64,000 bases of DNA from an uncultured Clostridia bacterium (GTDB lineage: Bacteria; Bacillota; Clostridia; Oscillospirales; Acutalibacteraceae). Position numbers and translations under genes: made by a program. The stretch spans positions 93,769-157,768 of the forward strand of contig CANRNQ010000002.1 of NCBI GenBank assembly GCA_947632045.1, written 5' to 3'. Positions 8,969-16,943 of this stretch are shown here, one piece after another; the stretch's first letter is position 1, and each line of letters opens with the position of its first letter. The notes under the pieces are model-generated. The model was not told where the DNA came from and did no database searches. It saw only the letters and a list, made by a program, of their open reading frames with translations.

Positions 8969-9147
8969 TCCCTAAAACCCCCTTATTTTGCGGACTAAAA
9001 TGTAATTTTTTGGGGAGCTGCGCTCCCGCTAAAGCCTCTTGTTTTGCGGGTTGAAACGGAATTTTAGGGGAGTGGAGCTCACAAAAATAAAATATTTTGT
9101 TTAGATAAGACGGCAAAGCGATTTGGCGCGCAGAGGAAAATTAAAAT
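8969..9147 (+). repeat. Degenerate continuation of the repeat island
   Basis: Rest of the gene-free stretch between yebC and the pseudouridine synthase. It holds broken pieces of the same repeats: a GGGAGC-TGC-GCTCCC hairpin near 9013-9027, TTTTGCGGG at 9042-9050 and AGTGGAGCTC at 9071-9080. The last 50 nt are AT-rich and carry the purine-rich ribosome site of the next gene; no clear promoter was found. Confidence 0.6.
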
Positions 9148-10113
9148 ATGAGAGAGATAACCGTAAACAAAAACGACGCAGGTCAGCGCCTTGATAAATT
9201 TCTGAGCAAGAGATTTTCGGCCTTGCCAAAGTCTATGATGTATATGTATATACGCAAAAAGTGTATAAAGGTAAACGGCAGGAGGGCTGAAATAAGCACT
9301 ATGCTCCGCGAGGGAGATGTGATAAGGCTGTTTATCAAGGACGAGTTCGTCGACTCGCAGCCCAAGAAGGCTCAATACGACTTTATGAAGGCTCCGGCAA
9401 AGCTCGACATTGTGTATGAGGACAAGAACATAATAATACTCGATAAGAAGCAGGGGGTTATCGTCCACCCGGACGGCTCGTATCACTTTGACAGCCTCGT
9501 ATCGAGGCTAAAGCACTATCTCTACCTTAAGGGAGAATACGACCCGAATACCGAGCAGAGCTTTGCCCCCGCCCTTGCGAACAGGATAGACCGCAACACA
9601 GGCGGGCTCGTTATAGGGGCAAAGAATGCCGAGGCTCTGCGCGAGCTGAATTTGAGGATAAAAAACAGGGATATAGAGAAATATTATCTCTGCGTGGCTC
9701 ACGGCATATTTGACAAAAAAGAGGACACGCTCAGCTCCTATATGATAAAGGACGAAGGGCTCAACAGGGTGCGTGTGTTCAACGATTTTATAGACGGCGG
9801 CAAGCCCATGACAACGTTTTACCGCGTTTTGGAGGAATACGCAGACAACACCTCGCTTTTAGAGGTCGAGCTGATAACCGGCAGGACGCATCAGATAAGG
9901 GCGCACCTTGCGAGTATAGGTCACCCTCTGTGCGGGGATATAAAATACGGCAAGCTTGAAAACGCAAACAGCGATTACAAATATCAGGCTCTTTACGCCT
10001 ACAAGCTGAAATTTAATTTCAGCGACGGCCCTCTCGGCTATTTAAACGGCAGAGAGTTTAAGGCGCGGGACGTAAAATTTATTATGAAAAACGGCAAGGC
10101 TCTGTCGGTATAA
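9148..10113 (+). CDS. RluA-family pseudouridine synthase (RluC/RluD type)
   Basis: 321 aa. An N-terminal S4 RNA-binding domain (NDAGQRLDKFLSKRF...VNGRRAEISTML) precedes the catalytic domain with the RluA signature ANRIDRNTGGLVIGAKN, in which the Asp is the catalytic residue, and the ITGRTHQIRAHLASIGHPLCGD block. It isomerises uridine in rRNA or tRNA; the target cannot be told from sequence. A second, distinct family member is at 36689-37615. AGAGGAAAA precedes the ATG. A hairpin at its 3' end looks like its terminator. Confidence 0.92.
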   Translation: MREITVNKNDAGQRLDKFLSKRFSALPKSMMYMYIRKKCIKVNGRRAEISTMLREGDVIRLFIKDEFVDSQPKKAQYDFMKAPAKLDIVYEDKNIIILDKKQGVIVHPDGSYHFDSLVSRLKHYLYLKGEYDPNTEQSFAPALANRIDRNTGGLVIGAKNAEALRELNLRIKNRDIEKYYLCVAHGIFDKKEDTLSSYMIKDEGLNRVRVFNDFIDGGKPMTTFYRVLEEYADNTSLLEVELITGRTHQIRAHLASIGHPLCGDIKYGKLENANSDYKYQALYAYKLKFNFSDGPLGYLNGREFKARDVKFIMKNGKALSV

Positions 10114-10133
10114 CGGGGCTTTGCCGCTTTTTT
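10092..10133 (+). terminator. Terminator overlapping the 3' end of the pseudouridine synthase
   Basis: CGGCAAGGCTC (10092-10102, inside the last codons) pairs with GGGGCTTTGCCG (10115-10126; 10 of 12 positions), followed by CTTTTTTT. The stop codon lies in the loop. Confidence 0.6.
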
Positions 10134-10154
10134 ATTCTCCGCTGCTTTTTAATT

Positions 10155-11117
10155 TTAATGCGCCGCCATAGCCGCGGCGAGGGTGAACCGAGTTTTCTCC
10201 CAATTCAGAGCCTTATCAAAATTTTTATTATAATCGGAAATCGACATTCCTGCGGTCGCTTCGCTCTTTAAGACAAGCTCCACGCAAACGGCTGGCCTTT
10301 TCATCTCACCTCTGAACCAGTTTTCAAGCCCTCCGCCATAGTCGTTTACGTCGCCCGTGACCGGACACAGGTAATACCCGCACTCCGCTTCAAGGGCGGT
10401 CGCAAGTCTCTTATCGCCCTCTACCTCGCCGTTTGCCGCATCTCTCCAGAAAATACAGTTTCCCGCCATATGCATATCAAGCAGCCACTCAAAGCTGTTT
10501 TCTCGGCACAATTTCATAATATTCCTCGTTTCCGCCTCGCTCGCCGCTCTTGGCCCCTTTTGCCGACTTTTATCGGATATATCGCTCCAATAAAACGGAA
10601 AGTTCGCGTTAAGGTTTACGTTGTTCGCGTTGTTTTTATAATGCTCTCTGTCAAAGCCGCCCGCCGTCTTTGTCTTAGGCTTTTCGCCGGAGTTGCAGAT
10701 GTCCATACCGTCGGGATTGCAATCGGGCGCTATGTAAAGCGTGTATTCGTTTAAAAGCTCCCTCATATTATATTTTCCGTACAGTCCGCTGTCGGAGCTG
10801 TACGCCCGACAATACTCCTCAACGCAGAGCAGAGTAAAGCTCACCGTTATATGCTCCCTCGCGTGAAGTCCCGCGATGACGCACGCCTTTTTGCCGCCTT
10901 TGCCGAGAATTATCAGCGGGATATTTTTGCCTTTTACGCTGCTTCCGATTGAGCCGAGCTTTATCAAATCGGGGTATTTTTCCGCAAGCAGTTTTATATC
11001 CTCGTAAACCCTCGACGAGGTATAGAGCTTTTCTCTGTCGATTATGCCGTTGTTGTAAAAGAGGGCGGCGAAGCACAATGATGTCGCTGCCGCTGCAATC
11101 ATGGCTATGAAAAGCAA
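10155..11117 (-). CDS. M14-family zinc carboxypeptidase-like secreted or membrane-anchored protein
   Basis: About 320 aa. A hydrophobic N-terminus (LLFIAMIAAAATSLCFAALFY) is followed by an M14 peptidase domain: GLHAREH (zinc His and Glu), PDCNPDGMD, the NLNANFPF segment, DMHMAG (third zinc ligand His) and a Glu in CVELVLKSE as candidate catalytic base. This suggests cleavage of peptides or cell-wall peptides outside the membrane. The listed start is a TTG; a perfect AGGAGGAG lies too far upstream for it but 7 nt before an in-frame ATA (11138) that would add the residues KKIKRN and complete a signal peptide (see findings). Convergent with the preceding gene. Confidence 0.8.
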   Translation of the reverse strand: MLFIAMIAAAATSLCFAALFYNNGIIDREKLYTSSRVYEDIKLLAEKYPDLIKLGSIGSSVKGKNIPLIILGKGGKKACVIAGLHAREHITVSFTLLCVEEYCRAYSSDSGLYGKYNMRELLNEYTLYIAPDCNPDGMDICNSGEKPKTKTAGGFDREHYKNNANNVNLNANFPFYWSDISDKSRQKGPRAASEAETRNIMKLCRENSFEWLLDMHMAGNCIFWRDAANGEVEGDKRLATALEAECGYYLCPVTGDVNDYGGGLENWFRGEMKRPAVCVELVLKSEATAGMSISDYNKNFDKALNWEKTRFTLAAAMAAH

Positions 11118-11218
11118 ATTTCGCTTTATCTTTTTTATTATTACTCCTCCTCTCGCCGCCGCCCCCGCGTTACATTTCTATGCTGAATTAAGCTATGAAA
11201 ATACAAGGCAAAAATATG

Positions 11219-11247
11219 TTGACAAACCACGATAAGTGTATTATATT
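11219..11247 (+). promoter_or_regulatory. Promoter of the GntR-ABC operon
   Basis: Perfect -35 TTGACA (11219-11224), 17-nt spacer, -10 TATATT (11242-11247). Confidence 0.8.
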
Positions 11248-11274
11248 AATTGTAGTACAAGAAATAGTACAATT
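11248..11274 (+). promoter_or_regulatory. Candidate GntR operator
   Basis: Immediately after the -10 box is the 11-bp palindrome TTGTAGTACAA (11250-11260), then a direct repeat of TAGTACAA at 11253 and 11265; the outer AATTGTA/TACAATT arms (11248-11254, 11268-11274) also form an inverted repeat. The position over the transcription start fits autorepression by the downstream GntR/YtrA-type regulator. Confidence 0.55.
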
Positions 11275-11331
11275 CACATTTATCGGGAGGTGAAAAAACC
11301 GACAGATAAAAACAGTGAAAGGGATGATTTT

Positions 11332-11703
11332 ATGTTCTCGTTAAATTTTGAAAGCCACGAGCCTATATACGAACAGCTATACAACAACGTGGTCAAGCTT
11401 ATCGCCCTCGGCGTTTTAAAGCAGGACGAGCGCCTGCCCACAGTGCGCGCGCTCGCCAAGGAGTTAGGCATAAATCCCAACACGGTCGCAAAGGCATATC
11501 AAATGCTCGAGCGCGACGGAGTTATATATTCCTTTATAGGCAAGGGCTCGTTCGTGTCAAGCGGACGCTCGTCCGAACAGCTTAAGCTCATGACCGCGAA
11601 AAAACAGCTGTCGGACGCAATAGACAAGACGGTGGAGCTGGGTATGACTCGGGACGACATTCTTCGGCTTGTCAGGGAATACTTTGAAGGAGGGAAAAAG
11701 TAA
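11332..11703 (+). CDS. GntR-family transcriptional regulator, YtrA subfamily
   Basis: 123-aa protein MFSLNFESHEPIYEQLYNNVVKLIALG, with the winged helix DERLPTVRALAKELGINPNTVAKAYQMLERDGVIY and a short C-terminal helical part instead of a large effector domain, which defines the YtrA subfamily. Such proteins repress the adjacent ABC transporter operon, often responding to cell-envelope antibiotics. AAGGGA lies 7 nt before this ATG; the frame is open upstream but begins within the operator region. Its stop overlaps the ABC ATPase start (TAATG). Confidence 0.92.
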   Translation: MFSLNFESHEPIYEQLYNNVVKLIALGVLKQDERLPTVRALAKELGINPNTVAKAYQMLERDGVIYSFIGKGSFVSSGRSSEQLKLMTAKKQLSDAIDKTVELGMTRDDILRLVREYFEGGKK

Positions 11704-12599
11704 TGATAGCGCTTTATAATATTACAAAAAAATTCGGCTCTCTTGAGGCGCTCAAGGAGGTGAGCCTGAGCGTTGACGACGGGAGTATTCTCGGGCTTCT
11801 CGGCTCGAACGGCTCGGGAAAATCAACTATGCTGAGGCTCATCGCCGGAGTGTATAAGCCGGACCATGGTGAAATCATGATAGACGGCATGGAGAGCTTT
11901 GAAAACATTGATACCAAGGACAAGGTCTTTTTCGTCAGCGATTACCCGTATTTTTATAACGATTCCACAGTTAAAAACACCGCCGGACTGTACAAGAGGC
12001 TTTACAGCGGCTGGAGCGATGAAAAATACTCCCGCCTCTGCGCGACGTTTCCGATCGACCAAAACGCCAAAATAATCAATATGTCAAAGGGTATGCAAAG
12101 GCAGGCGGCGCTGATACTGGCGCTTAGCTGTCAGCCGAAATACCTTTTGCTCGACGAGATATTCGACGGGCTTGACCCTGTTGTTAGAATGCTTGTCAAA
12201 AAGCTGATAATCGACGACGTGACAGAGGGCATGAGCGTTATAATAGCCTCGCACAATCTGCGCGAGCTCGAGGATTTTTGCGACCATGTGGCTCTGCTGC
12301 ACTGCGGCAGGCTGCTGTTCAAAAACGAGCTTGACGATGCGAAAATCGGCATAACCAAGGTTCAGGCGGCGTTTAAGAGCTCTTTGAGCGAGTACGATAT
12401 GGAGGGTCTTGAGATATTGGATTCGAGCGTACACGGTCAGCTTTACAAAATGATCATAAGAGGAAAGCAGGACGAGGTTCTCGCAAGGCTGCGTACTCTT
12501 GAGCCTCTGTTCATCGAGGCTTTGCCGCTGTCGCTTGAGGAGGTATTTATTTATGAAATGGAGGGTGCGGGATATGACGTCGGCAATATTATCGGATAA
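11703..12599 (+). CDS. ABC transporter ATP-binding protein
   Basis: 298 aa. Walker A GSNGSGKST (residues about 38-46), Q-loop region FVSDYPYFY, the unusual signature MSKGMQRQAALILAL in place of LSGGQ (typical of YtrB/Bcr-type single-subunit ATPases), Walker B YLLLDEIFDGLD and the switch histidine IASHNLRELE. It pairs with the large permease that follows, whose start overlaps its 3' end by 26 nt, and is controlled by the GntR protein upstream. Substrate unknown; drug or antimicrobial-peptide export or detoxification is a guess from the gene set. Confidence 0.92.
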   Translation: MIALYNITKKFGSLEALKEVSLSVDDGSILGLLGSNGSGKSTMLRLIAGVYKPDHGEIMIDGMESFENIDTKDKVFFVSDYPYFYNDSTVKNTAGLYKRLYSGWSDEKYSRLCATFPIDQNAKIINMSKGMQRQAALILALSCQPKYLLLDEIFDGLDPVVRMLVKKLIIDDVTEGMSVIIASHNLRELEDFCDHVALLHCGRLLFKNELDDAKIGITKVQAAFKSSLSEYDMEGLEILDSSVHGQLYKMIIRGKQDEVLARLRTLEPLFIEALPLSLEEVFIYEMEGAGYDVGNIIG

Positions 12600-15207
12600 C
12601 AAAAAAAGAAGCAACTCATTTATGAGCGTTTTTCTCTGGAGCATAAAAAAGCATAAGGCGCTTTTGATAGTTTATTCGGCTTTACTGCTCTTTTCAAGCC
12701 CCATCATCGGGCTTATCGCCGGCACGTCGCTTAGCAGCTTTAACAATCCGGTCACGCCCGCAACCTTCGGCTTTTTGACCACCGGGGTCGCCATGATAAT
12801 GACGGTGATCGTTCCGGTAGTCCTGCTCGATTATCTGCACAACAAGCGCAAGGCGGATATGTTCTGCTCTCTGCCGATAAAAAGGCGCAGCTTATTTTTC
12901 TCGCGCTGGCTTTCGGGACTTGCGATACTGATTATCCCCTACATTATAAACTCGGTTATCGCCTGCATTCTGAGCCTTCCCTGCGGCCCTCCGAATTACC
13001 CGGGCTTTAACGCTGTGGCCTTCACCGTTAACACGGTCGTTATATCGCTGCTTTCGATAACCGCCTCCTACTCTTTCACCTCATTTATCGCTCTTTGCTG
13101 CGGCACGACCATGAACACCGTACTGTGCACAATCTTTATCAACATTTCCTATCCCCTCGCCTATTCGGCCATGTCATCTATGTTTGCCTCGATAATACCG
13201 GGAATAAACATAAAAATGGCGGGCAACCTGTTTTTTAACGACATTTTATCCCCTCTGCTTTCCCCGTTCAACGATATTCTCTCATCGGCCTACGGGGGAC
13301 TGCACACCGCATATGCGTCGTTTTTTAACATTTCGCCGGAATCGCTGATATCAAGCATAATCATAATTGCCGCGTCTATAACGGCCTGCGCCGTTATTGC
13401 AAAGAATCGAAAAAGCGAAGCCGCCCAAAGCTCGTTTGCATATAAAACTCCCGGAATAATAATCCGCTTTATAGCGACCGCTGCCGCCGGAATGATAGCC
13501 GCGATGATTCTGAGCTCCATTCCCATGTTTCAATATGCGTTTTTCTCCCCTGAGAAGTCGGCGGGAATCTCTTCCCCGGATCCGTGGTTCATCTACCTCA
13601 TATTTATAATCACCTTTGCAATCACCGCCTTTATCGCACACCTTGTCGTTACGGCTATATTTAACAAGGGCTTCAAGGGATTTTTGAAATCGCTCATATG
13701 CTATGGTCTTGTGGTTCTGATTATAGGCGGAACTTACACCACGCTCGCCTTCGGAGGCTTTGGCGCTGACAAGTATATTCCCGATCTCGACGAGATATCC
13801 GAGGTTCAGGTGGATTATTCTGAATTTGAAGAATACGGACTTGCCGGAACTCTTACCTCGGCGCTATTTAATATCTTTTCGGTCGCTCCGTATTTTAATT
13901 ATGATAATTACGATGATCAATTTTCGTCGCAGCCCCAATGTATTCAGGCTCTCGCCGAGGAGGATATAAAATCGGTTCTCGATATACACCGCGGGATAAT
14001 AGAAAATTTTCCGCAAACCGATCCCATGCCGTATCATATCCGTAATGACTTTGAAAAATACGCATATAAAACTGATGATTATGAGCCTGAAGATTATGAG
14101 TCCGAAGATTATGAGCCTGAAAACAGCATTATGCAGGCATCGAACATAAGATTTATTTACAAGCTTAAAAACGGCTCGACCATAGCCAGAGAGTACAATT
14201 CTCAGTTTTTATACAACACCTCTTTGGGGAAAGAGCTTTTAAAGCTGAAGGAGAGCACCTTAACACACAATGCAGAAATATTAAAGGGGCTTATCGGCGA
14301 CGAGAATTATGAATTTACGAGCATTGAACTCAACGGCTCGGAGGTATATTATTATTCCTACGACTGTATCAAAAACAAGAGCGCCGTCGACGCCTTTATC
14401 GCCGCCTTTATCAGCGACTTTGAAAGCGGTGGGGAGCAAAAATACAACGACTGCATATGTGAAAATTTGCAGTTTAATTACCGCGACAAGCGCAGCGGCG
14501 AGGAGAAAAAATTAAACGCCTTTATTCCGTCGTCGTTTAAAAACACAAAGGCCGCGCTTTCAAGCTACGGTTACTACGAAACGATACAAGCTCCTTTCTA
14601 TTATTCAAACTACACTGCTACTCCGACGGAGAGCGAGTTCACACTGCCGAAGAGCATAAGCGGGAAATATCTGAAGGACAGCGTCGAGGTTATGAACCGT
14701 TCGGAGAATATTTCTCTCAGTTCCGTCAATGAGTATATTGAAAACGTCCTATACGGCTCAGGGGCCAACATCAACTCCCCGGAGAGGCTGCTCGTCGAGG
14801 CTTATCAAAGGGATAAGCTATACTGCCGCATTGTTTACTCGGACAGCGAGGGCAAGCTCTATTACTACGACGATAAATTCTCAGACTTTGAAAAATACAA
14901 AAACCGCGAAAATGATATAAAAGAGGCGGCGAGCAGAACGCGCTACGATGAGGACATATCTTCGCTCTATTCCTTTTGCGCACCCTATCTCAGGGACAAG
15001 AGCGATTCGTCTAAAATATATTCTCCGGCTATAATCCAGTTCTACACCGACGACGAGAATGTGCTTACCTCTCCGATGAATATTGAAGGGATAGAAGACG
15101 CTCCCTCCGAATTTACATTTACAGGCATTAAATATGGCCCTTGCAGCATTGTCGCTCGGAATCTTATTTCTGCCGACGGCAAGTCGTATATTTATCTGAG
15201 CCTTTAA
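12574..15207 (+). CDS. Large ABC transporter permease of the GntR-ABC operon
   Basis: About 877 aa from MTSAILSDNKKRSN, with GGAGGG 8 nt upstream (an ATG at 12553 and earlier in-frame codons are less well placed). The N-terminal 400 residues hold roughly eight membrane segments (FLWSIKKHKALLIVYSALLL, FGFLTTGVAMIMTVIVPVVLL, and others, ending near LICYGLVVLIIGGTY). The remaining 450 residues are hydrophilic and rich in Tyr, Asp and Ser, likely outside the membrane. This region carries a 15-bp tandem repeat encoding DYEPE-DYESE-DYEPE. No family was recognised for the soluble part. Confidence 0.85.
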   Translation: MTSAILSDNKKRSNSFMSVFLWSIKKHKALLIVYSALLLFSSPIIGLIAGTSLSSFNNPVTPATFGFLTTGVAMIMTVIVPVVLLDYLHNKRKADMFCSLPIKRRSLFFSRWLSGLAILIIPYIINSVIACILSLPCGPPNYPGFNAVAFTVNTVVISLLSITASYSFTSFIALCCGTTMNTVLCTIFINISYPLAYSAMSSMFASIIPGINIKMAGNLFFNDILSPLLSPFNDILSSAYGGLHTAYASFFNISPESLISSIIIIAASITACAVIAKNRKSEAAQSSFAYKTPGIIIRFIATAAAGMIAAMILSSIPMFQYAFFSPEKSAGISSPDPWFIYLIFIITFAITAFIAHLVVTAIFNKGFKGFLKSLICYGLVVLIIGGTYTTLAFGGFGADKYIPDLDEISEVQVDYSEFEEYGLAGTLTSALFNIFSVAPYFNYDNYDDQFSSQPQCIQALAEEDIKSVLDIHRGIIENFPQTDPMPYHIRNDFEKYAYKTDDYEPEDYESEDYEPENSIMQASNIRFIYKLKNGSTIAREYNSQFLYNTSLGKELLKLKESTLTHNAEILKGLIGDENYEFTSIELNGSEVYYYSYDCIKNKSAVDAFIAAFISDFESGGEQKYNDCICENLQFNYRDKRSGEEKKLNAFIPSSFKNTKAALSSYGYYETIQAPFYYSNYTATPTESEFTLPKSISGKYLKDSVEVMNRSENISLSSVNEYIENVLYGSGANINSPERLLVEAYQRDKLYCRIVYSDSEGKLYYYDDKFSDFEKYKNRENDIKEAASRTRYDEDISSLYSFCAPYLRDKSDSSKIYSPAIIQFYTDDENVLTSPMNIEGIEDAPSEFTFTGIKYGPCSIVARNLISADGKSYIYLSL
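14077..14121 (+). repeat. 15-bp tandem repeat, three units, in the permease gene
   Basis: Units at 14077-14091, 14092-14106 and 14107-14121 (GATTATGAGCCTGAA type), encoding acidic DYEPE/DYESE/DYEPE in the extracytoplasmic region. In frame, so unit loss or gain would change only length. Confidence 0.9.
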
Positions 15208-15224
15208 CGGCAGGCTGTTTTGCG

Positions 15225-15459
15225 GCTGTCGCGGCGGCTCGTTTTTACGCTGTGCGCATATCGGGGCTTGGGTTCGGGCGGCGACCGGCCCATTTCCGCC
15301 TCCGGCGGAAATGGGCGGAAACGCGGCGGCGATGAGCTTCTGCCCCGCATCAAAGACCCTGCCCCGCCGCGTTTCAAGCGCGGCCTGCGGCCGCGCGGGT
15401 CGCCGCCCGAACCCCCCATGCTTCCGCTCAGACCTACCGGGGCATTTCGGCGCGACAGC
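15225..15459 (+). repeat. Cloverleaf element A (intergenic palindromic repeat)
   Basis: Fills most of the 376-bp gap between the permease and rmuC. Nested pairing: outer stem GCTGTCGCG (15225-15233) with CGCGACAGC (15451-15459); main stem, 17 perfect bp, 15270-15286 with 15398-15414 (core CGGGCGGCGACC); then three arms around a junction: arm 1 CCCATTTCCGCC/GGCGGAAATGGG (15289-15315, 3-nt loop), arm 2 GAAACGCGGCGG/CCGCCGCGTTTC (15318-15329 with 15364-15375, 34-nt loop), arm 3 GCGCGGCC/GGCCGCGC (15378-15396, 3-nt loop). Junction linkers are 1-2 nt. Orientation is set by arm order AT-rich, long-loop, GC-rich. Function unknown. Confidence 0.9.
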
Positions 15460-15523
15460 TCCTCATGCTGTTTCTGTTTCCGCACACCGCGCCAAAACCA
15501 AATTATACTCTCCCCCTCTCCGA

Positions 15524-15552
15524 TTGATTTCAAAATTATACAATGCTACAAT
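15524..15552 (+). promoter_or_regulatory. Promoter of rmuC
   Basis: -35 TTGATT (15524-15529), 17-nt spacer, -10 TACAAT (15547-15552), about 32 nt before the rmuC ATG and 65 nt downstream of cloverleaf element A. Confidence 0.6.
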
Positions 15553-15583
15553 TAAAGCAAATGCTATACTAAGGAGTGTCACT

Positions 15584-16765
15584 ATGAGCATCGAGGCAAT
15601 TTTGCTTATTATCGCTATAATTATGATAGGAATATTCGGAGCGGCGCTAATAATCTACGTCAGAAAAATAAGCTCGAACGAGGAGCTGTCGAGGCTCGAT
15701 AGCAGGCTGTCAAGGCTCGACGGCAAAATAGACCTAATATCGAGCAGCGGCAACGATCTGCGCGGCGAGCTTGAAAACAAGTTTAACAACCTCACCGAGC
15801 AAAACAACCTCCGTCTTGACAAAATGAGCCAAACAATGGAGAAAAAGCTCGGCGACATCGAGGACAAAAACTCGGCGGCTCTCGAAAGAATGAGGGCTAC
15901 GGTTGACGAGAAGCTGCAAAGAACCCTCGAGGAGAGAATAAGCAGCTCCTTCAGCCAGGTTAGCAGGCGACTCGAGGAGGTATACAAGGGACTCGGCGAA
16001 ATGCAGACCCTCGCGAGCGGGGTCGGCGATTTGAAAAAGGTGCTTTCCAATGTTAAAAGCAGGGGAATCATCGGGGAGTATCAGCTCGGAGCGATACTCG
16101 GCGAGATACTCACTCCGGAGCAGTACGACGAAAACGCCGCGACCAAAAAGGGCAGTAAAAACGTGGTCGAGTTCGCCGTGAAGCTCCCGTCCGACGACGG
16201 CGGCTTCATATATCTGCCGATAGACTCAAAATTCCCCGGAGATACCTACTCCGCGCTTTGCGACGCATACGACAGCGGCGACAGGGCGGCTGTCGATTTG
16301 GCGAGGAAGCACCTCCGGCAGAGGCTTCTCAGCGAGGCGAAGGACATCAGCGAGAAGTACATCGACCCTCCTCACACCACCGAATTTGCAATTATGTTTC
16401 TGCCCTTTGAGGGCTTATACTCCGAGGCGGTCAATAACGGAATGGTCGAGGAATTACAGAACAAATTCAAGGTAAACATAGCGGGGCCGAGCACCATGGC
16501 GGCTCTGCTGAACAGTCTGCAAATGGGCTTTAAGACTCTTGCCGTCCAGAAGCGCAGCACCGAGGTTTGGAGGGTGCTCGAGGAGGTAAAAACCGAATTT
16601 GGCAAATTCACCGGCGCTCTCGCCGCCGCTCAGGAGAGGATAAGAAACGTAGACTCCGATCTTGAAAAGCTCGTAGGCGCCCGCACGCGGCAAATGCAGA
16701 GAAAGCTCGAGAAGATGTCAAGCCTCGATGAGAGCGGGCCTTTGTTTTTGGACAATCAGCGGTGA
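15584..16765 (+). CDS. rmuC: DNA recombination protein RmuC
   Basis: 393 aa. N-terminal membrane anchor (AILLIIAIIMIGIFGAALIIYV), a long coiled coil (about residues 25-150, heptads such as LSRLDSRLSRLDGKID and LEERISSSFSQVSRRLEEV), then the RmuC nuclease-like domain (RGIIGEYQLGAILGEIL, VVEFAVKLPS, YLPIDSKFPGDTY, with the Glu, Asp and Lys residues expected of a restriction-endonuclease-like fold). Family members limit recombination at inverted repeats in E. coli, notable next to the palindromic element A. AAGGAG precedes the ATG; earlier in-frame codons run through the repeat and are rejected. Confidence 0.93.
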   Translation: MSIEAILLIIAIIMIGIFGAALIIYVRKISSNEELSRLDSRLSRLDGKIDLISSSGNDLRGELENKFNNLTEQNNLRLDKMSQTMEKKLGDIEDKNSAALERMRATVDEKLQRTLEERISSSFSQVSRRLEEVYKGLGEMQTLASGVGDLKKVLSNVKSRGIIGEYQLGAILGEILTPEQYDENAATKKGSKNVVEFAVKLPSDDGGFIYLPIDSKFPGDTYSALCDAYDSGDRAAVDLARKHLRQRLLSEAKDISEKYIDPPHTTEFAIMFLPFEGLYSEAVNNGMVEELQNKFKVNIAGPSTMAALLNSLQMGFKTLAVQKRSTEVWRVLEEVKTEFGKFTGALAAAQERIRNVDSDLEKLVGARTRQMQRKLEKMSSLDESGPLFLDNQR

Positions 16766-16807
16766 TTAGAGCTTTATAAGCTAAAATATCATAAGCGCAA
16801 ATTATAA

Positions 16808-16850
16808 AAGGGCGCGAGGTACAGTTCCTTCTCCTGTACCTCGCGCCCTT
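16808..16850 (-). terminator. Terminator of the TetR/condensation cluster
   Basis: 17-bp perfect stem AAGGGCGCGAGGTACAG / CTGTACCTCGCGCCCTT with a 9-nt loop. On the minus strand it is followed by TTTATAATTT, so it ends the leftward operon about 95 nt past the SCP2-like gene; it may also stop rmuC transcription from the other side. Confidence 0.75.
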
Positions 16851-16943
16851 CGCTCCGTCTGATTTTTCCGAAAGAGAAACGCAATAAGCCCTTGCGCCAA
16901 TTTATTCTTCCGCGCATTAAGCCTATATAAGAGCTTTAATACA

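Noticed and set aside
11703..15207. Bacteriocin biosynthesis locus
   Set aside because: The GntR-ABC-permease set lacks a precursor peptide or modification enzyme in the surrounding sequence.
15270..15414. tRNA or tmRNA gene suggested by the cloverleaf shape
   Set aside because: Stem lengths (17, 12, 12, 8 bp), absence of T-loop and anticodon features and presence of multiple orientations exclude a tRNA.
15311..15583. In-frame N-terminal extension of rmuC through the repeat
   Set aside because: It translates the palindromic element; the start at 15584 has AAGGAG and directly precedes the family's membrane anchor.
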